Assembly (NCBI GenBank): GCA_018826295.1
Contig: JAHJZX010000054.1
Coordinates: forward strand, 1 to 56,382
DNA: 56,382 nucleotides
Direction: 5' to 3'
From: Gammaproteobacteria bacterium
GTDB lineage: Bacteria > Pseudomonadota > Gammaproteobacteria > Enterobacterales > Alteromonadaceae
Each line of letters begins with the position of its first letter. The stretch's first letter is position 1. Under the pieces are notes generated by a model that did no database searches, was not told the DNA's origin, and saw only the letters and a program-made list of their open reading frames with translations. Both the position numbers and the translations under genes were made by a program. Below are positions 26,952 to 36,690 of the stretch, one piece after another.

Positions 26952-28169
26952 ATGCCCGGTTTCGACGTACAGCAATTTCGCCAGCAATTCGCCTTTTTTC
27001 AGCACCATCCCGACTGGGTGTATCTGGACAATGCCGCCACCATGCATAAACCGCAGGCGGTAGTGCAAGCCGAGCTTGAGTTTTATCAGATCAACAATAG
27101 CAATGTGCATCGCGGCGCGCATCAGTTAAGCCAACAGGCCACGGCGATGTTTGAACAGGCACGCAGCAGCATAGCCAGCTATCTTAATGCTGCCCGGGTC
27201 CATGAAGTTATTTTTACCAGCGGGGCTACCGCAGCGTTAAATCAACTTGCCTTTGGCTTAATGCACACTGTGCTGCAGCCTGGCGATCGCATCTTGCTGA
27301 CGCAACTGGAGCATCATGCCAATATTGTGCCCTGGCAGCTACACTGCCAGCGACACGGCGTCATTATTGATGTGGTGCCGTTAACCCCGGACCACAGCCT
27401 GGATTTGCAAGCCTACCAGGACTTACTGGCTCTTGGCCCTAAGGTCGTCAGTTTTAGTCATATTTCCAATGTGTTAGGCCACATTCAGCCGGTAGCACAA
27501 ATGGTAGCATTGGCTAAAGCCGCAGGAGCCGTTACTGTCATTGATGGCGCTCAGGGCGTAGTGTATCAACAACCTGATATGCAACAACTGGACTGTGACT
27601 TTTATGTCTTTTCCGGTCACAAATTATATGGCCCTACCGGCATTGGTGTGCTGTATGGCAAAACCACCGCTCTGCAGCTGCTGACGCCTTTACTTGGTGG
27701 CGGTGAAATGATTGAACAGGTCAGCTTTGTTAACACAACTTTTAACAAGCTACCGTTTCGGTTAGAGGCCGGTACCCCCAACATTGCCGGTGCAGTTGGC
27801 CTGGCAGCAGCCATACACTGGCTGCAAAAATTTAACAATAAACAGCTTCAGCAGCATAAAGCCGAACTACTACGCGAATTTTATCAGGGACTTAGCCACT
27901 TAAAAGCCGTAGATATTTTATCTTCTCCTGTGCATAATGCAGGCATAGTGGCATTAAATGTTGACACTGAGCACCCTGCTGATGTAGCAGAATTACTCAA
28001 TCAACAACAGGTCGCGGTACGCGCGGGCCAGCATTGTGCTATGCCATTGTTTAGCCGTTTACAACTGCCCGGCGCGGTCAGATTTTCCTTCGCCGCTTAC
28101 AATACGCTGGATGACGTTAACCGTAGCCTGTTGGCATTAGAGCAGGCCATTGAGATCTTAACTGCATGA
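26952..28169 (+). CDS. csdA: Cysteine desulfurase CsdA (SufS-like, group II)
   Basis: 405 aa PLP enzyme that takes sulfur from cysteine. The PLP lysine is in FSGHKLYGPTG; the persulfide Cys is Cys362 in RAGQHCAMP. The N-terminus QQFRQQFAFFQHHPDWVYLDNAAT is typical. It is followed with a 4-bp ATGA overlap by a SufE-type partner and not by suf scaffold genes, and tcdA converges on the pair; this favours CsdA over SufS. Confidence 0.92.
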   Translation: MPGFDVQQFRQQFAFFQHHPDWVYLDNAATMHKPQAVVQAELEFYQINNSNVHRGAHQLSQQATAMFEQARSSIASYLNAARVHEVIFTSGATAALNQLAFGLMHTVLQPGDRILLTQLEHHANIVPWQLHCQRHGVIIDVVPLTPDHSLDLQAYQDLLALGPKVVSFSHISNVLGHIQPVAQMVALAKAAGAVTVIDGAQGVVYQQPDMQQLDCDFYVFSGHKLYGPTGIGVLYGKTTALQLLTPLLGGGEMIEQVSFVNTTFNKLPFRLEAGTPNIAGAVGLAAAIHWLQKFNNKQLQQHKAELLREFYQGLSHLKAVDILSSPVHNAGIVALNVDTEHPADVAELLNQQQVAVRAGQHCAMPLFSRLQLPGAVRFSFAAYNTLDDVNRSLLALEQAIEILTA

Positions 28170-28606
28170 CTTTAGAACAATTATTAGCAGATACTTTCCC
28201 CGTTTTGCAGGATATCCAGCAAACGGATCTAGCCCAGCTGCAACAAGAAAAAGACTGGCAAAGTAAATATCGTATCTTAATGCAGCTGGGTAAAAAACTA
28301 CCGCCGGTACCAGAAAAAATGAAACAGCCACATTTGCTGGTAAAAGGCTGTGAAAGCCGGGCCTGGCTAATGCATTATCATGACAAGGTCGCGGATAAAC
28401 ATTTTTTTGTGTTGGACAGTGACGCCCGTATTGTTAAAGGTTTAATGGCCATAATGCTGTGTCTGGTTAATGGCATGTCCAGTGCTGAGCTGGCAAAGTT
28501 TGATCTGTGCCATAAATTTGACCAGCTGAATTTAAAACCCTATTTAAGCCAGTCCCGTGGCAATGGTTTAACCGCTATGGCAGAGCGGATTAAAGCCTGC
28601 TGCTAA
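28166..28606 (+). CDS. csdE: Sulfur acceptor protein CsdE (SufE family)
   Basis: 146 aa SufE-fold protein that accepts persulfide sulfur from CsdA on Cys62 (LLVKGCESRAWL). KMKQPHLLVKGCESRAW and the later IVKGLMAIMLCLVNGMS are family hallmarks. Coupled to csdA by overlapping stop and start. In E. coli the CsdA-CsdE-CsdL(TcdA) system is linked to cyclic t6A formation in tRNA, matching the tcdA gene that converges on it here. Confidence 0.92.
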   Translation: MTLEQLLADTFPVLQDIQQTDLAQLQQEKDWQSKYRILMQLGKKLPPVPEKMKQPHLLVKGCESRAWLMHYHDKVADKHFFVLDSDARIVKGLMAIMLCLVNGMSSAELAKFDLCHKFDQLNLKPYLSQSRGNGLTAMAERIKACC

Positions 28607-28656
28607 GCGGCCACTTAGCACGTTAAGTTCAGGCAAATAGCACGGGCAACTTAACG
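28601..28656. other. Inverted repeats between convergent csdE and tcdA
   Basis: Two inverted repeats share this 52-bp gap: TGCTAAG / CTTAGCA (28601-28620, loop 6) and CGTTAAGTT / AACTTAACG (28621-28629 and 28648-28656, loop 18). Neither has a T run. They may act as weak bidirectional terminators or RNA 3'-end stabilisers. Confidence 0.45.
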
Positions 28657-28658
28657 CT

Positions 28659-29453
28659 CTAACTTTGTGCCAGCTTTTTCAATACCCGGGATACCGCGGC
28701 AAAGCCAAAACTGGCCGTGACGACAGTAACAGCGCCAAAACCGCCGCTGCAATCCAGCCGCATACTGCTGACTTCGCCGTCTTCATTTAGCTGAGCGGTT
28801 TTCTGCTGACATACGCTGCCATCCGGTTGCGGGTAAACTAACTGTTCAGTTGAAAACACGCAGTCGATACCAAAACGCCGCTTTGGATTGCGGCTGTAAT
28901 TAAAATCACGCCGCAAACTATTGCGTACTTTAGCCAGTAGCGGGTCATTTATGGTTTGCGTCAAATCAGCGATTTGTATTTGTGTCGGATCAGTCTGACC
29001 ACCGGCACCACCGGTGCAAATCAGTTTAATTTTATTGCGTTTACAGTGTGCCAGCAGCGCTACCTTGGCTTTTATTGAATCAATAGCGTCTACCACGTAG
29101 TCGATTTCGGTAGTTATCAACTGGCGCAAATTGTCGGTGGTGACGAAGTCTTCTATCTGCTGCACGATACAATCAGGGTTGATCGCCTTTATCCGCTGCG
29201 CCATCACGGCTACTTTATCCTGACCAACGGTATCAGAAGTGGCATGCAGTTGGCGGTTGATGTTGCTGATACAGACATCATCCAAATCAATAAGTGTAAT
29301 TTTACCTATGCCTGAGCGCGCCAGTGCTTCTGCTGCCCAGCTGCCTACGCCGCCAATACCGACGACACAGACATGTGCCTGATGAAATTTTTCCAGAGCC
29401 GTCACGCCATACAATCTGGCAATACCGGCAAAACGTAATTGATAATCGGACAT
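28659..29453 (-). CDS. tcdA: tRNA threonylcarbamoyladenosine dehydratase TcdA (CsdL)
   Basis: 264 aa E1-like enzyme that uses ATP to cyclise t6A37 in tRNA. Nucleotide-binding VVGIGGVGSWAAEALARSG near residues 30-48; DLDDVCISNINRQ and CTGGAGGQTDPTQIQI are family motifs. Last gene of the comEC-to-tcdA minus-strand series, 2 bp after the pseudouridine synthase gene. Its known sulfur-transfer partners csdA-csdE are the convergent neighbours. Confidence 0.94.
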   Translation of the reverse strand: MSDYQLRFAGIARLYGVTALEKFHQAHVCVVGIGGVGSWAAEALARSGIGKITLIDLDDVCISNINRQLHATSDTVGQDKVAVMAQRIKAINPDCIVQQIEDFVTTDNLRQLITTEIDYVVDAIDSIKAKVALLAHCKRNKIKLICTGGAGGQTDPTQIQIADLTQTINDPLLAKVRNSLRRDFNYSRNPKRRFGIDCVFSTEQLVYPQPDGSVCQQKTAQLNEDGEVSSMRLDCSGGFGAVTVVTASFGFAAVSRVLKKLAQS

Positions 29454-29455
29454 CG

Positions 29456-30160
29456 TTATTGGTTAACCTGCTTGGGTAAAGTATATTCCGGCCAGGGTAA
29501 ATCCCACGGCTGCGCCCAGTTGACTAAGGCACTGCTTTGGCATAATTGCTGAAAATGTATGCCCTCGCCCGGCAGCTGGACATACTGATAGGTTGTGCCC
29601 GCGAAACAAAACCGTAGCGCATAGGCATGTAAGTATACCCGATCTGCCGCTGCGCCCTGATACTGACTGTCGCCTAAAATCGCCGCACCCTGGCTTTTTA
29701 ATGCCACCCGGATCTGGTGGGTTTTGCCACTAAAGGGTTTGATCAAAAACGCCCTGAACGGCAGCTGCTCAAAGCCCTGGCTGATAAAATAACTGACGGC
29801 CGGGTTCAGCTGGCTGCTAAGCAGCTTCCAGCTACCGCGCCGGGCCGGTGCCATATCGCCTTTTACCCAGCCCTGCTTTTTTGCCGCTTTACCCAATGAT
29901 AACGCCAGATAGTACTTTTCAACCTGATGTGCGGTAAATAACGCGGTAAGCGCTGCGGCAGCCTCGCTGCTACGGGCCAGTATAATTAAGCCGGATGTCA
30001 CCTTGTCTAACCGGTGCACCGGATATAACTTAGCGCCCAGTTTATGTTCGGCCTGTACCACCAGGCCTGCGCCATCATCAGAGTGAAAACTGACACCGGC
30101 AGACTTATTCAGCACAATAAAATCGCGCTGCTGATCAAGCAGCGTAAACGCAGTGTTCAT
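29456..30160 (-). CDS. RluA-family pseudouridine synthase
   Basis: 234 aa, catalytic domain only (no S4 domain). Catalytic Asp52 in [16 protein letters not shown], plus [18 protein letters not shown] and LGDSQYQG, the RluA-family signature. Modifies uridine in RNA; the target (23S rRNA or tRNA) is unknown. The start overlaps the kdsB stop as ATGA. Confidence 0.88.
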   Translation of the reverse strand: MNTAFTLLDQQRDFIVLNKSAGVSFHSDDGAGLVVQAEHKLGAKLYPVHRLDKVTSGLIILARSSEAAAALTALFTAHQVEKYYLALSLGKAAKKQGWVKGDMAPARRGSWKLLSSQLNPAVSYFISQGFEQLPFRAFLIKPFSGKTHQIRVALKSQGAAILGDSQYQGAAADRVYLHAYALRFCFAGTTYQYVQLPGEGIHFQQLCQSSALVNWAQPWDLPWPEYTLPKQVNQ

Positions 30161-30912
30161 TCGCTTAGTGTCGCCGCATAAGCACGGGCGTGTTCTAAAT
30201 CTTCGGCTGTGTCGACACCCACAGCGGGGATTTGCAGCGCCGTATCAACATGAATGGCTTCGCCGTGCCATAGCACGCGCAATTGCTCCAGACTTTCTAT
30301 TTGTTCCAGCGTAGACGCCGGCCAACTAACATACTGCTGAATAAAACCGGCACGATAGGCGTAAATGCCAATGTGGCGGCGGTAATGTTGTGCCAGTGCA
30401 TTGCGGGTGATACCGTCCCGATCGTAAGGGATAACACTGCGGCTAAAATACAGCGCATAACCGTCTTTATCACTGACCACCTTAACGATATTCGGGTTAG
30501 CAATCTCGGCTGCGTCAGCTAACGGCACAGCCAGCGTCGCCATGCGGGCTTTTTGCTGCGCCGCCAGATTTTGTGCTACCTGACGAATAATCAGCGGTGG
30601 AATAAAGGGCTCATCGCCCTGCACGTTCACTACCACCATATCTGCTGGCAAAGCCAACCTACTGACAACTTCGGCCAATCGCTCAGTACCGGAGTTGTGG
30701 GTTGCACTGGTCATACAGACTTCACCGGCGAAACCTTCTACCACGGCGGCTACCCGTTCGTCGTCGGTGGCCACCACCACCCGGGCAGCCCCACTTTGTA
30801 ACGCCTGCTGATATACGCGCTCAACCATGGTTTTACCGGCAATATCGCAAAGTGGTTTACCCGGTAACCGGCTGCTGGCAAAGCGGGCCGGTATGACGAC
30901 TAGGAACGCCAT
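30157..30912 (-). CDS. kdsB: CMP-KDO synthetase KdsB
   Basis: 251 aa (E. coli 248). Activates KDO with CTP for lipopolysaccharide inner core. Signature [15 protein letters not shown] at the N-terminus, and [11 protein letters not shown] for metal binding. GAGGT precedes the ATG, which lies inside the end of ycaR (13-bp overlap). Part of the conserved msbA-lpxK-ycaR-kdsB group. Confidence 0.97.
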   Translation of the reverse strand: MAFLVVIPARFASSRLPGKPLCDIAGKTMVERVYQQALQSGAARVVVATDDERVAAVVEGFAGEVCMTSATHNSGTERLAEVVSRLALPADMVVVNVQGDEPFIPPLIIRQVAQNLAAQQKARMATLAVPLADAAEIANPNIVKVVSDKDGYALYFSRSVIPYDRDGITRNALAQHYRRHIGIYAYRAGFIQQYVSWPASTLEQIESLEQLRVLWHGEAIHVDTALQIPAVGVDTAEDLEHARAYAATLSE

Positions 30913-31097
30913 TGTTCTACCTCTTCCTGGCTCAGCTCGCGTGCTTCGTCAGCCAGCAACACCGGTATATTGTCCTGCACCGGATACGCCAGCTTGTCAA
31001 AGGTACAAATCAGTTGCTGACCAGCCTGATCATACTTCAGCTTACCTTTACACAGTGGACAGGCCAGAATGTCGGTTAATGCGAGTTTAAGTGCCAT
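30900..31097 (-). CDS. ycaR: YcaR/Trm112-like zinc-ribbon protein
   Basis: 65 aa small protein with CPLCKGKL (Cys13, Cys16), a third Cys in [12 protein letters not shown] and the conserved DNIPVLL ending, the layout of UPF0434/YcaR. Function not established; relatives of Trm112 stabilise methyltransferases. Overlaps lpxK by 11 bp with GGAG before its ATG, and kdsB by 13 bp. Confidence 0.92.
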   Translation of the reverse strand: MALKLALTDILACPLCKGKLKYDQAGQQLICTFDKLAYPVQDNIPVLLADEARELSQEEVEQWRS

Positions 31098-32061
31098 AAC
31101 TGCTCCGCAAATTAGTCAAAATAGTATGTATTTTAGTTGTGAGTTGTTGATCAAGCTGGGCATTTACGCCCAGACTAAACCAGTCATCGCTGGCAAAAAC
31201 ACGGCATTTTACCGCGTCTTTTTCTGTCATCAGCACCGGCCCGTCAATAGTGGCAAAATCTGCCGCGACAAACTTATGGTGATCGGCAAAATAATAGCGT
31301 TGCTTAACGCTGAAACCGGCTGCGAGCACAGTGCGTTCAAAACGTGCCGGATTACCAATACCAGCAACCAAATTAACCGCACAGGGTGTAAGTTTGGCAT
31401 TGCCATTTAGCTGTGTGGCAGCAGACGGCAACAATGTCATCACGCCATCGGCGCCGGCAAACGGCAGACTGTTTGCGATCACCAGATCAACCTGCGCCAG
31501 ACGCCAGGCGCCTTCACGCAAGGGGCCCGCTGGCAGTAACTGACCGTTGCCCAAACCGCGGCTACCATCAATTAATACCATCTCAATATCGCGGGCCAAC
31601 GCATAATGCTGCAAACCGTCATCGCTAACAATAATATTGGCCTGGGTATTGGCCAGCAAATACCTGGCCGCCGCCACCCGATCCGGACACACCACTACCG
31701 GGCAACCGCTGCGCTGTGCCAGTAACAGTGGCTCATCTCCGACCGCGGTTGCACAAGCATCAGGCGTGACCAATATTGGTGCTGTTATATTGGCGCCATA
31801 ACCCCGGCTTACAATACCGGGCTGCCAGCCATGCTGTTGCAGCAGCTGACATAACAACAGTGTAAAAGGCGTCTTGCCGGTACCACCAATACTGATATTA
31901 CCCACTACGATCACCGGCACAGGCAGCTTAACCTGCCGTTTTATGCCAGCGCGAAATAACACACGGCGTACCGCTGTTACTGCGCCATACAACCAGGCCA
32001 GCGGTAACAACAGCCAATGGGCTTTATGGCCCTGATACCATAAACGGTCAGTAAAACTCAC
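31087..32061 (-). CDS. lpxK: Tetraacyldisaccharide 4'-kinase LpxK
   Basis: 324 aa (E. coli 328). Phosphorylates the lipid A precursor at the 4' position, at the inner membrane. Walker A-like GNISIGGTGKTPFTLLL, an N-terminal membrane-associated segment (HWLLLPLAWLYGAVTAV) and VSDDGLQHYALARDIE. The start is GTG at 32061, overlapping the msbA stop as GTGA. Confidence 0.96.
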   Translation of the reverse strand: MSFTDRLWYQGHKAHWLLLPLAWLYGAVTAVRRVLFRAGIKRQVKLPVPVIVVGNISIGGTGKTPFTLLLCQLLQQHGWQPGIVSRGYGANITAPILVTPDACATAVGDEPLLLAQRSGCPVVVCPDRVAAARYLLANTQANIIVSDDGLQHYALARDIEMVLIDGSRGLGNGQLLPAGPLREGAWRLAQVDLVIANSLPFAGADGVMTLLPSAATQLNGNAKLTPCAVNLVAGIGNPARFERTVLAAGFSVKQRYYFADHHKFVAADFATIDGPVLMTEKDAVKCRVFASDDWFSLGVNAQLDQQLTTKIHTILTNLRSSYGT

Positions 32062-33809
32062 TGCGTCTCGCCAAATTGCAATTTATACAGCTGTGCATAG
32101 GCACCGTTTTGTGCCAACAAGCTGTGGTGATCACCCTGCTCTACTATACGGCCCTGATCCATTACAATGATGCTGTCAGCGTTTTCAATAGTGGATAAGC
32201 GGTGTGCAATAACAATACTGGTGCGGCCTTTTAGTAATTCACCCAGGGCAGATTGTATTTTACGCTCTGACTCGGTATCCAGTGCCGACGTGGCTTCATC
32301 TAATATCAGAATTGGCGCTTCGCGTAGCAAGGCACGGGCTATGGCAATACGCTGACGCTGGCCACCCGACAGGCTGACACCGTTTTCGCCAATAACGGTG
32401 TTTAGCCCGTCTTTAAGCTGGCTGGCAAATTCCAGCACATGGGCTTTTTCGGCCACGGCCAGTAACTGCGCGTCAGACACCGGCGCCGTGCTGCCATAAG
32501 TGATATTGTTGGCAATGCTGTCGTTAAACAAGGTCACATGCTGTGACACCACGGCCAGCTGTTGCCGCAACGAGGCCAGCGTGCAATCGCGGATATTATG
32601 TTCATCGATAAAAATATCGCCGCTGGTTAATTCATAAAATCGCGGCAGCAAACTGGAAATAGTGGTTTTGCCGCTGCCGGAGCGCCCGACTAAGGCAATA
32701 GTTTTACCTTTGGCCGCCGTAAAACTGATATCAAATAACACCTGCTTGTCGTGGCCAGGATAGGTGAAGTTTACCTTTTCAAAGCGAATATCACCGGCAA
32801 CTTTGTCCAGCGTAACAGTACCGGTATCCTGCTCTACCGGCTGATCTAATACCTCAAATACACTTTTAGCCGCCGATAAACCGCGTTGAAATTCACTGTT
32901 TACCGTCGTCAGTTGTTTCAGCGGCCGCAGCAGCATCATCATAGAACCGACAATGGTAGTAAATACACCGGCCGACAGGCTGTCCAGCATCTCCGGGAAA
33001 CTGGCCATATACACCACAAAGGCCAAAGCGAAAGAGGCAATAATCTGAATCGTTGACACGCTGATAGCCCGGGTAGCCTCCATTTTGACATCCTGGCGCC
33101 GCGTTATATTGTTAATTCTGGCAAATCTTTCGCTTTCTATTTTTTGCCCGCCAAATGACAAAATGACTTTGTGGCCGTTGAGCATCTGCTCCGAGCTGGT
33201 TGTCACATCACCCATAGCATTTTGAATATTGCGGCTAAGCAGACGAAAACGCTTTGACACCAACCGCACGACAATGGCGATAACCGGCGCTATCAGCAAG
33301 AAAATAGCTGACAATTGCCAGCTATGATAAAACATCATTACCACTAAACCGGTAACAAAGGCGCCTTCGCGCACCATTACCGCCAGCGCTCTGGAGGTGG
33401 TTTGTTTAATTTGCTCAGTGTTGTAGGTAACTTTTGATATCAATTCACCGGTCGAATGCTGATCATGATAACTGACCGGTAATTGCATATAGTGGTCAAA
33501 TAATTGCTGGCGCAGCGTCTGTACCACGTTAGTTCCTACCCAGTTCAGACAATAGCTGGCGATAAAATTACAGCATCCCCGTAATACAAAAATACCAATG
33601 ACAAATACCGGTGCATAGCGCAGATAATCGGTATTTTTGGCATTGATACCCTCATCAATGAAGCCCGGTAACTTTGAAATAAAATACACATCAACCAGGG
33701 CATAGCCCAACATGCCCAGCGCGGCTACTACAAAGCCCAATCGAAAAGGTTTGACATAGCTGAGCAAACGCCGCGCTATCGCAGGCGAAACAGAAGTTGG
33801 CTTTGCCAA
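32058..33809 (-). CDS. msbA: Lipid A export ATP-binding/permease MsbA
   Basis: 583 aa half-transporter (E. coli 582) that flips lipid A-core across the inner membrane. Six N-terminal membrane helices, then Walker A GRSGSGKTTISS, signature LSGGQRQR, Walker B ILILDEATSALD and the switch His in IVIAHRLSTIENAD. The start is TTG at 33809, with AGGA 7 bp before it; the first in-frame ATG is over 30 codons in and would remove part of helix 1. Confidence 0.97.
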   Translation of the reverse strand: MAKPTSVSPAIARRLLSYVKPFRLGFVVAALGMLGYALVDVYFISKLPGFIDEGINAKNTDYLRYAPVFVIGIFVLRGCCNFIASYCLNWVGTNVVQTLRQQLFDHYMQLPVSYHDQHSTGELISKVTYNTEQIKQTTSRALAVMVREGAFVTGLVVMMFYHSWQLSAIFLLIAPVIAIVVRLVSKRFRLLSRNIQNAMGDVTTSSEQMLNGHKVILSFGGQKIESERFARINNITRRQDVKMEATRAISVSTIQIIASFALAFVVYMASFPEMLDSLSAGVFTTIVGSMMMLLRPLKQLTTVNSEFQRGLSAAKSVFEVLDQPVEQDTGTVTLDKVAGDIRFEKVNFTYPGHDKQVLFDISFTAAKGKTIALVGRSGSGKTTISSLLPRFYELTSGDIFIDEHNIRDCTLASLRQQLAVVSQHVTLFNDSIANNITYGSTAPVSDAQLLAVAEKAHVLEFASQLKDGLNTVIGENGVSLSGGQRQRIAIARALLREAPILILDEATSALDTESERKIQSALGELLKGRTSIVIAHRLSTIENADSIIVMDQGRIVEQGDHHSLLAQNGAYAQLYKLQFGETQ

Positions 33810-33841
33810 AGTAATGTCCTACTAAAAAAGTTTGGCTTATT

Positions 33842-36127
33842 CTAGCGTGTTGTTAGCAAGGTTTCAGCATTTCCCACCGGCTTTTGCAGCCAAAATGGCA
33901 ACCTGCCAGCGCGATATGTCTGAAAATCCAGCGTATGGTCAGTTATTTGCAACGAGATAGCGCCACTTTGCGCAGTATTTAGCATAGGTATCCCCATTAG
34001 TTGTAAGCGCAACTGCACAGCCGCAGAGGGATGCTGATGCCGGTTATACAGACTGGCACTGTTTAACGCCAGCTGCGGTGCCAGTTGGTGTAAAAACACG
34101 AAATCAGACGAACTATTACTGCCATGATGTGCCAGCACTAACACGTGCGCAGTTAACTGCGGGTATTGCGTCAATAGCTGTTTTTCTACCTGACGGCTGA
34201 TATCACCAGGCAGCAGAATCTTCCAGCCTTCAACCTGCAACAACAGCACACAGGACGCATCATTTTTGCTGCTAAAAGGCCCCGCTGGCTGCAACATTGT
34301 CATCGTAGCACCAAGATAATTTACCGGTAAGGCCTGACAGGGTCTTGCCTGCTGAAGATGGCTGATATTGCTGATTAACTGCAGTTGTGGATACTGCGCC
34401 TGTAACAGCGGCCAGTCGCCGGTATGGTCGCTGTCATCGTGGCTTAAAATCAGATAATCCAGCTGGCGAATGCCGCGCTGACGCAAATAAGGCAGCACCG
34501 CTGCGGCGGTAGCACTGTGTTCACCATAACGTGGCCCGGCATCATACAGCAGGCCCCGCTCACCTTTTTGCAGCAAAACTGACAACCCCTGTCCAACGTC
34601 AATCAGATGCAGCTGCCACGACGCCGGTCGCAGCAGGGTCAGTAACAGCGATACCAGCAGCATTGCCAGTAGTGGGCTCAGCCAACGCTGGCGACCGAGG
34701 AGCCACAATAGCAGCACCATTAACATCAGCAGAGACAGCAATAGCGGCCAATCCGGCACGGCCAGCCAGCTATTACTCTGCGCACTTATTGATAACCACC
34801 AGTGTAGCGGCTGAAACGCCAGATCCGTCAGCCGCCACAAATAGCCTACGCCAGGCACCCCAAGTAAACTCAACACCAAAGTAGCCAGCAGCAGCGGCAA
34901 CGCCAGCAAACTGGTCCAGGGTACAAAAATCAAATTAGACAACAAGGCTAGCGTTGCACTGCCATTAAACATAATGATACCAAGCAGTGTCATCGCCAGC
35001 GTCAGCGACAGGTGAAAACGAAAAAATAGGCCAAGCCGCTGACGCCAGGTGCGGCTTTGCAACGGACTGCGCCATAACAGCAGAAAAATGACGGCCACTG
35101 CCAACACCGATAACCAAAAACTTTTACTCAGCACATAAAAAGGTTGTACCAGCAATAACACAGCGCACAGCAATAACCAGTAATGGCTGTAACTCAAACG
35201 CCGCTTTAGCAGTAAGGTTAACGCTAGCAAAAACAGCGCCAGCACTGCACGTACAGTCGGAATAGCAAAACCAGCCAACCAGGCGTAAGCCAGTGCGGCT
35301 GAAAAAGCCGCGCCAAACTGCAGCAGTTTACCGGCATTTTGCCAGCCTAACGGCCAGGGTATTGCCCGGATTAACAATAAGCTCCAGCCAAACACTAAAC
35401 CAATGTGCAAACCCGAGATTGCCAGCAAATGCGCCAAGCCCGAATCTTGTAAGCCTTGCCATTGCTGCGGGCTAAAATTACGCTCACCAACCGTTAAAGC
35501 GCGTAATATTGCCGCAGTCCCAAAAGGGGCGAGTTGTTGTTCCAGCCGTTGTATGAGTAATTGACGCCGGCTCTGATTTACCTGTAACAACTCCGGAGCC
35601 GGCTGCATAATCACTGAGCCCTGCGCTATCACACCGTCCAGCAACGCCTGCGCCTCCCTGTTAAAAGCGCCAGGATTGGCCAGACCGGCTACCGGGCGCA
35701 ATTGGGCACTAAGCTGCCAACGTTGGCCGGCCAGGATCAGCGGCGGGTTTTGAGCAGAATGAGAATGCTGTGTCGTGGCTTGCCTGGCGTGGTTTAGCCG
35801 CAATGCCAACAGATAACCTGCCGCTACGCCATCATCCAGCCGTAACTGAAATTGGCTATACTCGGCATAATGCTTTGGTGTCCCGCTAACAACACCTGTT
35901 AGCAAACTGTTGCTGCTTAATAGTTGCTGCTGAACCGCTGTATAACGCTGATATTGCCAGCTTAAACTGAATAAATAGGCCAGCATGCCAAGATAAAACC
36001 AGCGGCCTGATGCCGGTACAACAAAAAACACCAACAGCAGCAGAAAAACTGCGAAAAAAGGTGGCACTATTGGCAAAAATAATGACAATAGGCTGCCAGC
36101 GAGCACACCGATACAAAAAGATTTCAT
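33842..36127 (-). CDS. comEC: ComEC/Rec2 DNA-uptake channel protein
   Basis: 761 aa. N-terminal membrane and OB-type region, central Competence domain (ISGLHIGLVFGWSLL, then many helices) and a C-terminal metallo-beta-lactamase domain with SHDDSDHTGDW. In naturally competent bacteria it carries single-stranded DNA across the inner membrane. All three domains are present at normal length, so the gene looks intact. First in the msbA-lpxK-kdsB series, 32 bp before msbA, the same order as E. coli ycaI-msbA-lpxK. Confidence 0.95.
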   Translation of the reverse strand: MKSFCIGVLAGSLLSLFLPIVPPFFAVFLLLLVFFVVPASGRWFYLGMLAYLFSLSWQYQRYTAVQQQLLSSNSLLTGVVSGTPKHYAEYSQFQLRLDDGVAAGYLLALRLNHARQATTQHSHSAQNPPLILAGQRWQLSAQLRPVAGLANPGAFNREAQALLDGVIAQGSVIMQPAPELLQVNQSRRQLLIQRLEQQLAPFGTAAILRALTVGERNFSPQQWQGLQDSGLAHLLAISGLHIGLVFGWSLLLIRAIPWPLGWQNAGKLLQFGAAFSAALAYAWLAGFAIPTVRAVLALFLLALTLLLKRRLSYSHYWLLLCAVLLLVQPFYVLSKSFWLSVLAVAVIFLLLWRSPLQSRTWRQRLGLFFRFHLSLTLAMTLLGIIMFNGSATLALLSNLIFVPWTSLLALPLLLATLVLSLLGVPGVGYLWRLTDLAFQPLHWWLSISAQSNSWLAVPDWPLLLSLLMLMVLLLWLLGRQRWLSPLLAMLLVSLLLTLLRPASWQLHLIDVGQGLSVLLQKGERGLLYDAGPRYGEHSATAAAVLPYLRQRGIRQLDYLILSHDDSDHTGDWPLLQAQYPQLQLISNISHLQQARPCQALPVNYLGATMTMLQPAGPFSSKNDASCVLLLQVEGWKILLPGDISRQVEKQLLTQYPQLTAHVLVLAHHGSNSSSDFVFLHQLAPQLALNSASLYNRHQHPSAAVQLRLQLMGIPMLNTAQSGAISLQITDHTLDFQTYRAGRLPFWLQKPVGNAETLLTTR

Positions 36128-36152
36128 GTTTGTTTTTTGTTAGCAGGTTGTA

Positions 36153-36689
36153 ATGCCAAAGAACTTTATTAAGAAATATCTACCATCGCCTGAGAAAATC
36201 AAGCAACAAAGGCTATTAAAGTTGTTTGGTAGTCTGTTGCATGATGGCAATTTGTGGCATTTAAACCGCCGTTCAGCTCGCGGTGCCTTTGCGGTTGGGC
36301 TGTTTTTTGCCTGGATCCCGATGCCGTTTCAAATGGTAGCATCAGCTGCTGTGGCTATTCCGCTGCGGGTAAATTTACCCTTGTCAGTTGCTTTGGTCTG
36401 GATCACCAACCCCCTTACCATGCCGATATTATTTTATATTGCCTATCTGGTTGGATCGGTGGTGCTGCGCACACCGTTAGAGCCTTTTGCCTTTGAAGCC
36501 AGCTGGACCTGGATCCAGCACAGTATCAGCAGTATTGGTAAACCCTTTTTAACCGGTTGTTTATTAATGGGTATCAGTTCGGCAATTGCCGGTTACTTTA
36601 TCATTGACTGGTTATGGCGTTTATCGGTGCGCAAAGCACAGCTTGGCCGTAAACTGCGATTGCGCAAAGACAAACTAAACCACGATTAA
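36153..36689 (+). CDS. DUF2062 inner-membrane protein
   Basis: 178 aa with three hydrophobic stretches. GLFFAWIPMPFQMVASAAVA and VWITNPLTMPILFYIAYLVG are the DUF2062 signature. Function unknown; often found near competence or lipid genes. Divergent from comEC (25-bp gap, so the two probably have overlapping control) and ending one base before the lolE stop on the other strand. Confidence 0.88.
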   Translation: MPKNFIKKYLPSPEKIKQQRLLKLFGSLLHDGNLWHLNRRSARGAFAVGLFFAWIPMPFQMVASAAVAIPLRVNLPLSVALVWITNPLTMPILFYIAYLVGSVVLRTPLEPFAFEASWTWIQHSISSIGKPFLTGCLLMGISSAIAGYFIIDWLWRLSVRKAQLGRKLRLRKDKLNHD

Positions 36690-36690
36690 A

